Origin: Chthoniobacterales bacterium
GTDB lineage: Bacteria > Verrucomicrobiota > Verrucomicrobiia > Chthoniobacterales > JACTMZ01
Direction of reading: 5' to 3'
Assembly: GCA_018883245.1 (NCBI GenBank)
Contig: VEQL01000026.1
Coordinates: forward strand, 1 to 36,839
Length of the DNA: 36,839 bases
Part shown: positions 7,683 to 13,996 of the stretch, one piece after another
How the letters are laid out: the number at the start of each line of letters is the position of its first letter
Numbering within the stretch: the stretch's first letter is position 1
Notes under the pieces: model-generated
Told to the model about the DNA's origin: nothing
Seen by the model: only the letters and a program-made list of their open reading frames with translations
The model's database searches: none
Position numbers and translations under genes: made by a program

Positions 7683-8438
7683 TCAGGCGGCAACAAGGGA
7701 CGCGATATCGGCGTTGCCGCTCACGGCGCTGATGCTGAACTTGTTCGGTGTGTCGGCGTGCGGCTGGAGATCGACGACGCCTCCCGCCGCCCGCACGAGG
7801 AGCACGCCGGCGGCGATGTCCCAGAGACCGATGGAGCTTTCGATGTAGGCGTCGAGGCGACCGCAGGCCACGTAAGCGATGTCGAGTGCCGCGCTCCCGA
7901 GCATGCGCATTTTTTTCACGCGGCGGATGGCGCGGCTGAACACGGGCAGCGTGTTGTCGATGGTGTCGATGGTTTTGGATACACCCATCGAAACAATGCA
8001 GTCCTGAAGCTCCGTGCGGTCGCTTACGCGGATTTCCCTTCCGTTGAGCCGGGCCGGCCCACCGGCTTCGACCGTCCAGGTCTCGCCGCGCATCGGGTCG
8101 TGGATCACCCCGGCGACGATATCGTTGTTGCGCCGGACGGCGATGGTGGTGGCGAAATGCGGGATGCCGTAGAAGTAGTTCACGGTGCCGTCGAGCGGAT
8201 CGATGATCCACTCATGGTCCCCGGTGCCCCCGCGGATCCCTTCCTCGCCGAGGATGGCATGATCCGGGTGGAGGGCGAGGATGTGGTCCTCGATAAGGCG
8301 CTGGGTGCGGCGGTCGAGTTCCAGCTTGATGTCGTGTGCGTGCATGGCATCGACCTCGAGTGGTTTTTCGAAGTTGTCGCGCAGCAGCTTGCCGGCGAGG
8401 AGCGCGGCATCGACCGCGGTGGAGAGAAATTCGGACAT
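7683..8438 (-). CDS. suhB: Inositol monophosphatase family protein (SuhB-like)
   Basis: A Mg-dependent, Li-sensitive-type phosphatase of 251 residues. The metal-binding motifs are present in order: GEEG near residue 64, WIIDPLDGTVNYFYGIPHF near residue 80, and LWDIAAG near residue 203. The substrate may be inositol 1-phosphate or another sugar phosphate; E. coli SuhB also acts in rRNA transcription antitermination. The start at 8438 (MSEFLSTAVDAALLAGK) matches the usual N-terminal helix; the upstream extension to 8480 runs toward the terminator and is unlikely. Confidence 0.88.
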   Translation of the reverse strand: MSEFLSTAVDAALLAGKLLRDNFEKPLEVDAMHAHDIKLELDRRTQRLIEDHILALHPDHAILGEEGIRGGTGDHEWIIDPLDGTVNYFYGIPHFATTIAVRRNNDIVAGVIHDPMRGETWTVEAGGPARLNGREIRVSDRTELQDCIVSMGVSKTIDTIDNTLPVFSRAIRRVKKMRMLGSAALDIAYVACGRLDAYIESSIGLWDIAAGVLLVRAAGGVVDLQPHADTPNKFSISAVSGNADIASLVAA

Positions 8439-8478
8439 GTCCGGTGATTTGGTAGCAGATGCGGCGCGCGCCGCGGAC

Positions 8479-8510
8479 AAAAAAATCGGGAGGGGAATAA
8501 TCCCCTCCCG
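8479..8510 (-). terminator. Intrinsic terminator after the H1-like gene
   Basis: On the minus strand a perfect 10-bp stem (8501-8510 with 8487-8496) around a 4-base loop is followed closely by seven T (plus-strand A at 8479-8485). It lies 24 bases beyond the stop of the small basic protein, making that gene a separate transcription unit from suhB. Confidence 0.9.
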
Positions 8511-8533
8511 TGAACTTTCAAAACCGTGAAGGT

Positions 8534-8635
8534 TTAGCGACGACGCTTCTTCGCGGCTTTTTTCTTAGCAGCCTTTTTGGCGGGCTTGCGCTTCGCAACT
8601 TTCTTCTTGGCGGCTTTCTTCTTTTTAACGGCCAT
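8534..8635 (-). CDS. 33-residue Lys/Ala-rich histone H1-like protein
   Basis: A tiny, complete ORF: it starts at the ATG at 8635, ends TAA at 8534 and encodes 33 residues made almost only of Lys, Ala and Arg (blocks KKKKAAKKK, AKKAAKKKAAKKRRR, one Pro). The composition is that of histone H1 C-terminal tails and chlamydial Hc-like proteins, so DNA or RNA binding is likely, although not shown. A purine-rich ribosome site (AAGGGGGGA, plus 8641-8650) sits 5 bases upstream of the ATG. A putative promoter is at 8704-8732 and a strong terminator at 8479-8510, so it appears to be an independently expressed, real gene despite its size. Confidence 0.85.
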   Translation of the reverse strand: MAVKKKKAAKKKVAKRKPAKKAAKKKAAKKRRR

Positions 8636-8703
8636 CCAAAATCCCCCCTTTCGAACCGCAGTGGCGGGTTTGGAGATTGCTGTTGGGGCAACTCACAATC
8701 GTT

Positions 8704-8732
8704 TTGGTAGAACCGCTGCGCATCATCGTCAA
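8704..8732 (-). promoter_or_regulatory. Putative sigma70-type promoter for the H1-like gene
   Basis: Minus strand: TTGACG (-35, plus 8727-8732), a 17-base spacer, and TACCAA (-10, plus 8704-8709). The -35 is near consensus, the -10 is weak. It is 69 bases upstream of the H1-like ATG and directed toward it. Confidence 0.4.
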
Positions 8733-8823
8733 CGGTTTTCTGGAAAAATTTTCAAAAAATTTCGGGCGCATTGTGCGCGAGGTGCATCATTCGCGCGGGA
8801 AAAACGCGTTTGTTTCGCCGCAA

Positions 8824-9372
8824 TCAACGGCGACGCAGCATGTCGCCGACCTTCGCGGCGATGTCTTCGACCGGCCATAAACGTCCCGCGCCCTCGTATC
8901 CGCATGCGAGCATTCCTTCGTCGGGACCGATGATCACCGCGCCGCGCGCGCGCAGCACATCGGTGTTCTGCGCCGTGGCGGGATGCGACCACATTTTGCC
9001 GTTCATCGCCGGCGCGATGACGAGCGGTGCGCGTGTGGCGAGCGCGATGCAGGTGAGCGCGTCATCGGCGAGGCCGAGTGCAAGGCGCGCGATGGCCGAG
9101 GCGGAAGCGGGGGCGACAAGCAGCAGGTCGGCGCGGTCGGCCAGCTCGATGTGTCCGGGGATCCAGCCCGCTTGCTCGTCGAACAGGCCGGTCGTCACCG
9201 GATTTTTGCTCAGGGTCTGCAGAGTGAGCGCGGTGATGAAGCGCTGCGCGCCTTCGGTCATGACCACATGCACGTCGTGCCCGTCTTTGCACAGCAGGCT
9301 GGCAAGGTCGGCGGCCTTGAAGGCGGCGATCGAACCGGTGACCCCGAGGACGATGGTTTTGCGGTCGGCCAT
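8824..9372 (-). CDS. coaC: Phosphopantothenoylcysteine decarboxylase (CoaC-type flavoprotein)
   Basis: A 182-residue flavoprotein that decarboxylates 4'-phosphopantothenoylcysteine to 4'-phosphopantetheine in coenzyme A synthesis. Recognisable parts are the FMN loop GSIAAFKAA, HIELADRADLLLVAPASASAIARLALG with the catalytic His, PAMNGKMW and the substrate loop GMLACGYEGAGR. Only the decarboxylase half of the usual bifunctional CoaBC is present, so the synthetase (CoaB) must be elsewhere. The start at 9372 is one base after the gmk stop, indicating co-translation. The longer upstream frame is a gmk shadow. Confidence 0.9.
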   Translation of the reverse strand: MADRKTIVLGVTGSIAAFKAADLASLLCKDGHDVHVVMTEGAQRFITALTLQTLSKNPVTTGLFDEQAGWIPGHIELADRADLLLVAPASASAIARLALGLADDALTCIALATRAPLVIAPAMNGKMWSHPATAQNTDVLRARGAVIIGPDEGMLACGYEGAGRLWPVEDIAAKVGDMLRRR

Positions 9373-9373
9373 G

Positions 9374-9979
9374 TCAGCCCTCCAGCGAGATGATGCGCCG
9401 GCTGAGGTAGCGCTCGGCGCGGGTGATGGCGCGGAACTTGGTGAGGTCCTCCTCCATGGATCCGCTGATGATGGTGTATTTGTATTCGCGCCAGCACCGC
9501 ATTTCCACGGCGGCCGTTTGCAGGCGACGCTCAATTTGTTCCCCGGTCTCGGTGCCGCGCTTGCGCAGGCGGTGCCGGAGTTCCTCGATGTCCGGAGGCA
9601 TGATGAAAATATCGACGAGCGAGTCGCGGATGAAAGGATCGGCGTTCCGGCGGATGGTGGCCGCGCCTTGCGTGTCGATATCGACCAGCACGTCGATGCC
9701 TCGTCGCAGCTGCTCGTCGATGGTTTTGCGAAGCGTCCCGTAGTATTGGTCGTGGACCCGGGCGTGTTCGAGGAATTCTCCCGCGGCGATGCGGCGCTCG
9801 AATTCCGCGGTGTCGAGAAAGTGGTAATCTTCGCCGTCGATCTCGCCCGCGCGCGGCGGTCGCGTGGTGCAGGATACGGAATAAACCGTGTCGGGTGTTT
9901 GGCGCAGCGAGCTGCAGATGGTGGACTTGCCCGCGCCGGACGGCGCCGAGATGACGAAGAGTATGCCGAGGCGCTTCAT
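9374..9979 (-). CDS. gmk: Guanylate kinase
   Basis: Phosphorylates GMP to GDP with ATP. The 201-residue protein has the P-loop SAPSGAGKST (about residues 11-20), the GMP-binding segment SCTTRPPRAGEIDGEDYHFL and the lid region near RLRKRGTET. Length and motifs are standard. It starts 3 bases after the yicC stop and ends 1 base before coaC, so the three form a tight operon. rpoZ, often found between gmk and coaBC, is not seen here. Confidence 0.96.
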   Translation of the reverse strand: MKRLGILFVISAPSGAGKSTICSSLRQTPDTVYSVSCTTRPPRAGEIDGEDYHFLDTAEFERRIAAGEFLEHARVHDQYYGTLRKTIDEQLRRGIDVLVDIDTQGAATIRRNADPFIRDSLVDIFIMPPDIEELRHRLRKRGTETGEQIERRLQTAAVEMRCWREYKYTIISGSMEEDLTKFRAITRAERYLSRRIISLEG

Positions 9980-9982
9980 CGC

Positions 9983-10849
9983 TTATTCGACATTTTGCAC
10001 CTGCTCGCGCAGGCGCTCCAGTTCCGTTTTGGCGGCGACGACGTGGCGGGTCACGGCGGCGAGGTTGGCTTTCGATCCGATGGTGTTGCACTCGCGGAAC
10101 ATTTCCTGGGCGAGGAAATCAAGGGTGCGTCCGTTGGCGTCCCTGGCATCTAGCCCGGCCCGGAATTGAGCAATATGGCTGGCCAGCCGGCTGAGTTCCT
10201 CCGTGATGTCCGAGCGGTCGGCAAAAAGGGCAAGTTCGCGAGCCAGACGTTCGTCATCGGCGGCAAACGGCGCGGCGATTTCGGCGAGCCGGGCGCGCAT
10301 GGCCTCGCGGTGCTTGGCGGTGACGGACGGCGCGAGCTTTTCTATCGCTGCGATTTCTTTCGCGAAGCGGTCCAGCAGGCGCAGAAGTTCTTTGGCGAGA
10401 TGCGCGCCTTCCTTGTTGCGCATCGCCTCGAGTGCCTTGAGGGCTGCGCGCGCCGCCTTGCAGAGGGCCGCGGTGTCGGGCGTGGACGCACCGGCATTCT
10501 CGCGGACGGCGGCGGCGTAAAGCCGGATGACGTCGGAAAGCGACGGCTCGCCGGGAATTTTCAGCGAGCTTTGCACGCGCGAAATGTCCGCGTGAAGGCG
10601 CCGGAAGAGATCGGGATCAACGAGCGGCCGGTCTTTTTTCCCGGACGAGACGGATGCGGTGACGGTGGCGCGTCCGCGCACCACGGCAGGGGCGATGATT
10701 TCGCGCAACTGGTTTTCCGCCGGGCCGAGTTCGCGCGGCAGATTGAAGACGAGTTCCGCGTTGCGGCGGTTGACGGTGGAAATCTCGATCGAGTAGCGCG
10801 TGCCTCCGCTGATGCATTCTCCGCGGCCGAATCCTGTCATGCTTTTCAC
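9983..10849 (-). CDS. yicC: YicC/YloC-family endoribonuclease
   Basis: A 288-residue member of the YicC family, whose E. coli member is reported as an endoribonuclease that cleaves small RNA. The N-terminal signature KSMTGFGRGE and the C-terminal block (GRTLDFLAQEMFRECNTIGSKA) are diagnostic; the middle is helical and basic. I choose GTG at 10849, giving MKSMTGFG, in line with family starts; the frame continues open to 10945 with unrelated sequence. It is first in a yicC-gmk-coaC operon and divergent from the deaminase gene at 10915. Confidence 0.9.
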   Translation of the reverse strand: MKSMTGFGRGECISGGTRYSIEISTVNRRNAELVFNLPRELGPAENQLREIIAPAVVRGRATVTASVSSGKKDRPLVDPDLFRRLHADISRVQSSLKIPGEPSLSDVIRLYAAAVRENAGASTPDTAALCKAARAALKALEAMRNKEGAHLAKELLRLLDRFAKEIAAIEKLAPSVTAKHREAMRARLAEIAAPFAADDERLARELALFADRSDITEELSRLASHIAQFRAGLDARDANGRTLDFLAQEMFRECNTIGSKANLAAVTRHVVAAKTELERLREQVQNVE

Positions 10850-10914
10850 TGGACGGAATGACAGCGCTTGTCGCGCCTCGTGTCGAGCTTGCGGCTCGGG
10901 GTGCGTGGCGCCTA

Positions 10915-11373
10915 ATGTCGGGCGAGATGGCGACCGATGATCCATTTTTGCAGGCGGCGATCGCGGAGGCGCGCCGCGGACGCGAAGAGGGTGGCATCCC
11001 GATCGGCTCGGTGCTGGTGCTGGATGGAAAAATCATCGGCCGCGGCCACAATCGCCGCGTGCAGGACGGCAGTGTGATCCATCATGCGGAGATGAATTGT
11101 CTGGAGAACGCCGGAAGGCTGCCCGCATCGGTTTACCGCCGCTGCACGATTTATTCGACGCTTTCGCCCTGTCCGATGTGCAGCGGGGCCATTCTCCTTT
11201 ACGGCATTCCCAAGGTCGTGATCGGCGAGAACGAAACTTTCCGTGGTCCGGAGGGTTACGTCCGCTCGCAAGGGGTTGCGGTGGAAGTCCGGCAGGATGC
11301 GGAGTGCATCGCCCTCATGAAGGATTTCATCGCCGCGGAGCCGGACCTTTGGAATGAGGACATAGGAGAGTGA
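10915..11373 (+). CDS. Zinc cytosine deaminase, yeast Fcy1-like
   Basis: A 152-residue deaminase of the cytidine deaminase fold. It has the zinc and proton-shuttle motif HAEMNCLEN and the PCxxC motif SPCPMCSGA. The region around them (TLSPCPMCSGAILLYGIP, RGPEGYVRSQG) and the ending FIAAEPDLWNEDIGE follow yeast cytosine deaminase Fcy1 closely, so conversion of cytosine to uracil is likely; related guanine or tRNA deaminases look different at these places. Starts at 10915 or 10927 are both possible. Its stop is 16 bases from the next gene. Confidence 0.85.
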   Translation: MSGEMATDDPFLQAAIAEARRGREEGGIPIGSVLVLDGKIIGRGHNRRVQDGSVIHHAEMNCLENAGRLPASVYRRCTIYSTLSPCPMCSGAILLYGIPKVVIGENETFRGPEGYVRSQGVAVEVRQDAECIALMKDFIAAEPDLWNEDIGE

Positions 11374-11389
11374 GATAGAGGAGTGACGT

Positions 11390-12727
11390 GTGACGAGTGA
11401 GTTGTGGCGAGTTGGTGTCTTGGTGGCCGCGGGCTTGCTCGTCTCCTGCGGGCCGTCAAAGTCCCAGCCGGGAAAGGAAACCCAACCCGACAAGAAGACC
11501 GGCAGTGTCATATTCTTCCACATCGACGGTGCCGGCGTGGCGCAATGGCAGATGGCGCGCATGGTCATCGCCGGGCCCGATGGCGAGATCAACTGGGACA
11601 AAATTCCGCACATCGCGGTTTACCGCGGACACCAGGAGAACACGCTCACCACTTCATCGAATGCGGCGGCGACGGCGCATGCTTACGGGGTGAAGGTTCC
11701 CTACGATGCGTTCGGCACGGACGGCAAATCGGATCAACCCCCGCTCGCGCCATCGGGGAAGCGGCTAAGCATCATGCAGGAGGCGAAGGCTCGTGGTTTG
11801 GCTGTCGGGGTGGTGAACAGCGGCAGTGCGGTCGAACCCGGCACGGCGTGTTTTCTCACCAGCGTGCACGCGCGTGCGGATGATGCGGAGATCGTTGCCC
11901 AGCAACTCGCTTCGGGCGCCGATGTCATCCTCGCGGGCGGCGAGGAATGGTATCTGCCGGAGGGTGTGCAGGGCAGGCACTGTCCCGGCAAGCGGAAGGA
12001 CGGCCGCAATCTGATCGAGGAGGCGAAGGTTGCAGGCTATCGCGTGGTGTTCACGCGGGAGGAATTGGCCGCGCTGCCCGACAACGCCGGCAAGGTGCTC
12101 GGTATTTTCGCTTCTCAGGACACCTTCAACGATGAACCCGAGGAGGCGCTCGACGAGAAAAAATTGCCCTCTTACGACCCCCAAGGACCAACGGTTGCGG
12201 AAATGACCAAAGCCGCGCTGCGATTTTTGTCCGGCCGCCAATTTTTTCTCGTGGTCGAGGAGGAGGGCACCGACAACTTCGGCAATTGCAACAATGCGAC
12301 GGGTCTGATCGAGGCGCTCAGGCGCGGCGACGAGGGCTTGGGCGTCGCGCTGGATTTCGTGGAGAAACATCCCGACACGCTTCTTGTCACCTTCGGCGAC
12401 AGCGAAGCGGGAAACCCGGATGTGTTGGGATTGCGCGGCACCAAGGGCGAGGCGGAGATGCTGCGCACGTCGCGGGATGCCAACGGCGCGCCGCTTGATG
12501 GCGCAAAGCGAGCGCCCGAGGGTGGTATTGCCGAACCTTTCACCAGCGCGCCGGACAAGGCCGGACGGAGTCATCAGTTTGTCGTCACGTGGGGTTCCAA
12601 ACTCGACTCAAGTGGCGCGATCCTAGTGCGGGCCGCAGGGTTCAACGCCGACAAAGTCCGTGGATCTTTCGACAACACGGGGCTGTATCCGCTTTTTTAC
12701 GAAACATTGTTCGGGACAACGCCATGA
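11390..12727 (+). CDS. Alkaline-phosphatase-like lipoprotein with altered metal ligands
   Basis: A 445-residue protein with a lipobox LVSC (Cys 20), so anchored in the envelope. It follows the alkaline phosphatase fold: HIDGAG (Asp 46 as a metal ligand), TTSSNAAATAHAYGVK around Ser 90, VVEEEGTDNFGN near residue 295 and SHQFVV with His 395. By hand alignment to E. coli PhoA, the nucleophile Ser is kept, while the Asp before it is Ser and zinc-ligand positions His331 and His370 look like Asn 299 and Ser 338. It may be a phosphodiesterase, a changed phosphatase or catalytically dead. GTG 11390 is supported by GAGGAG six bases upstream. Confidence 0.82.
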   Translation: MTSELWRVGVLVAAGLLVSCGPSKSQPGKETQPDKKTGSVIFFHIDGAGVAQWQMARMVIAGPDGEINWDKIPHIAVYRGHQENTLTTSSNAAATAHAYGVKVPYDAFGTDGKSDQPPLAPSGKRLSIMQEAKARGLAVGVVNSGSAVEPGTACFLTSVHARADDAEIVAQQLASGADVILAGGEEWYLPEGVQGRHCPGKRKDGRNLIEEAKVAGYRVVFTREELAALPDNAGKVLGIFASQDTFNDEPEEALDEKKLPSYDPQGPTVAEMTKAALRFLSGRQFFLVVEEEGTDNFGNCNNATGLIEALRRGDEGLGVALDFVEKHPDTLLVTFGDSEAGNPDVLGLRGTKGEAEMLRTSRDANGAPLDGAKRAPEGGIAEPFTSAPDKAGRSHQFVVTWGSKLDSSGAILVRAAGFNADKVRGSFDNTGLYPLFYETLFGTTP

Positions 12728-12909
12728 CGGCCTACACCGAGGTGGTCTGTCCGACCTGCCACGAAAGCTTCGAGGTTCCCGCGCCGGCCTTGTCGGAGGT
12801 TCCCTGCGAATGGGATTACGACTGCGAAGTCTGCTGCGCGCCGATGCGCATTGTTTTCAGCGCGGACGATGAATTGGTTGTCGCCGAAGCGCGCGGTTTG
12901 GGGGAGTAG
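12724..12909 (+). CDS. CPXCG-type cysteine-rich zinc-ribbon protein
   Basis: A 61-residue protein with two cysteine pairs: CPTC (about residues 9-12) and CEVC followed by C (about residues 38-42), as in the CPXCG family of small zinc-ribbon proteins of unknown function. An acidic, beta-rich end follows. It overlaps the phosphatase stop by 4 bases (ATGA), so it is translationally coupled. The remaining longer open frame upstream is a shadow. Function is not known. Confidence 0.85.
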   Translation: MTAYTEVVCPTCHESFEVPAPALSEVPCEWDYDCEVCCAPMRIVFSADDELVVAEARGLGE

Positions 12910-13250
12910 ATTAGCCGTTCTTAACGCTCGAGGACAGTCGCCAAGCGCAGCAAACTTGGTTGATCCATTTGGTTAGGCATTTTTGACGTGTCGCCGAATC
13001 CAAGATGACCTGCGGCGACAATAGACCACAGCGCGCTCCAGAACGTTTTCCGCGTCGTGCGTTTAGTAGATAGCTAACGGGAAGCGGTTGGATAGCGCGC
13101 GGTGGGAACTGCGATAGGCCTTCGGATGGATGCCGAAGAAGATCTTCAACGCTTCGATATAGGCGTAAAGGCTCGCCAGAAAATAACGACTTCGCTCAGG
13201 CGCGGCTCCGACGAAGGCGGCGACGTCGCGCTGGAGTGCATTGTTGGGTG
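12910..13250. other. Gene-poor stretch with degenerate attC-like boxes
   Basis: No recognisable gene. On the minus strand there are boxes that fit integron core-site patterns: GCCTAAC (12978 to 12972, RYYYAAC), GTTAAGA (12925 to 12919, close to GTTRRRY) and GTTAGCT (13078 to 13072, one mismatch). A minus ORF from 13263 to 13063 reads through the box at 13249, giving a peptide starting MEAVAPNNALQR, which I take as translation of repeat sequence, not a gene. The base composition and lack of coding signature suggest decayed cassettes or intergenic remnants. Confidence 0.45.
13228..13249 (-). repeat. attC-like left half (R''-L'' type)
   Basis: Minus strand: ACCCAAC (13249 to 13243, matching RYYYAAC), then AATGCACTCCAGCGC. 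It begins one base after the stop codon of the cassette-like ORF, the place where an integron cassette's attC starts. I cannot find a good matching right half within the usual 60-140 bases; the nearest box is GTTAGCT at 13078. So it is a half-site or degraded. Confidence 0.45.
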
Positions 13251-13451
13251 CTACTGCTTCCATAGCTGGCCAGACCTCTCAACGATGCAGTGGTAACAAG
13301 CGCTGCTTTTACCGTCTTTGTTATACCAATCATGTTGACCACCAGCGGCCTCGCAGTCCTTCCCCTTCGCAGCGATTCCCAGGTCAATGAGAAGCCACGG
13401 TAAACGGCTGCGGACTTTGGTGCGCCACCGGTAGGGACTCGTTGGTTTCAT
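13251..13451 (-). CDS. Small Cys/His-rich cassette-like protein
   Basis: A 66-residue ORF. The C-terminal half has Cys 33, His 40, Cys 52, His 54 and Cys 55 in the spacing C-x6-H-x11-C-x-H-C, which could bind zinc; the ending ACYHCIVERSGQLWKQ has a compact, conserved look. The N-terminal part is basic (YRWRTKVRSR). I believe similar short proteins occur in environmental sequences but cannot name a family. The start lies 17 bases after an attC-like right box at 13468-13474 and the stop one base before another RYYYAAC box, so it is arranged as an integron gene cassette. Its expression is uncertain. Confidence 0.55.
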   Translation of the reverse strand: MKPTSPYRWRTKVRSRLPWLLIDLGIAAKGKDCEAAGGQHDWYNKDGKSSACYHCIVERSGQLWKQ

Positions 13452-13467
13452 CCTTAGCTTTTATTGC

Positions 13468-13533
13468 ACCCAACAGATAGTATACGACAGCGCGTTAATA
13501 TTGGGTTTTGCTACTGGTCGCATATTGCTGGGC
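13468..13533 (-). repeat. attC-like palindrome, 66 nt
   Basis: Read on the minus strand, the site starts with GCCCAGC (13533 to 13527, one mismatch from RYYYAAC) and ends with GTTGGGT (13474 to 13468, a perfect GTTRRRY). The arms pair imperfectly: CCCAGCA and ATATGCGACCAG on the left match CTGTCGTAT and TGTTGGG on the right, with unpaired bases mainly on one side, as in attC folds. The length is within the known attC range. No integrase gene is present in the window. Confidence 0.5.
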
Positions 13534-13626
13534 AGTTAGGAGCAGTTTTCAGGGTTTGGAGTGTGTCCGTGTGGGGCAATCCTGAACCGTTTTTCTTCCT
13601 GATTTTGGTGTGAATGGGGAGGCAAT

Positions 13627-13658
13627 AAAAAACCCGCGGCGCGGGCCGCGGGTTTTTT
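13627..13658. terminator. Bidirectional intrinsic terminator
   Basis: A perfect 14-bp inverted repeat with a GCGG loop: six A plus CCCGCGGC, then GCCGCGGG plus six T. It can act in both directions. On the minus strand it lies 19 bases after the glutaredoxin stop, and it isolates that gene from the cassette-like region. Confidence 0.92.
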
Positions 13659-13677
13659 GAAAGCTGGACCAGCCGCC

Positions 13678-13989
13678 TCAGGCGACGTGCTGCTTTTTGT
13701 TCTGGCAGGAGGAATTGATCGGCACCTCGACCGGGGCATCACTGCGCGAAATGCGGTCGTTGGCCACGAGCCAATTCTCCAATTCCTCGCCGCTGATGTC
13801 GGGGAGCATGTGCCCGTCGACCACCACGCACGGGGACAACTTTTGTCCGCTGCGCTGTTCCATCTCGGCACGGAACTCGGGGTTTTTCAGGATGTCCTTC
13901 TCTTCGTAGGGCAGATCGTATTTGGCCAGAATGGCGCGGACGCCGTTGCTCCAGCCGCACGTGGTTTTGAGGTAGGCGGTGATTTCCAT
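13678..13989 (-). CDS. Glutaredoxin-like protein with CGWS active site
   Basis: A 103-residue thioredoxin-fold protein. The N-terminus MEITAYLKTTCGWSNG places the active Cys at residue 11, with Ser at the resolving position (14), followed by VRAILAKYDLPYEEKDI. Further on, SPCVVVDGHMLPDISGEELENWL is the usual glutaredoxin cis-Pro/second-helix region. A monothiol-like role in glutathione-dependent reduction or Fe-S handling is plausible. It is downstream of rpsA but separated by a strong terminator, and ends at a bidirectional terminator. Confidence 0.87.
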   Translation of the reverse strand: MEITAYLKTTCGWSNGVRAILAKYDLPYEEKDILKNPEFRAEMEQRSGQKLSPCVVVDGHMLPDISGEELENWLVANDRISRSDAPVEVPINSSCQNKKQHVA

Positions 13990-13996
13990 AGTTGGG

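Noticed and set aside
8771-10153. 460-residue open frame on the plus strand
   Set aside because: Antisense to coaC and gmk with no domain; also includes noncoding DNA.
13063-13263. 66-residue minus-strand ORF reading through an attC-like box
   Set aside because: Its first part is a translation of the box region (PNNALQR), which usually marks repeat DNA; no domain is evident, although a remnant cannot be excluded.
13468-13533. Reading the attC-like palindrome as a CRISPR or riboswitch
   Set aside because: There is only one copy with no regular spacers and no conserved aptamer pattern; the box order fits attC better.
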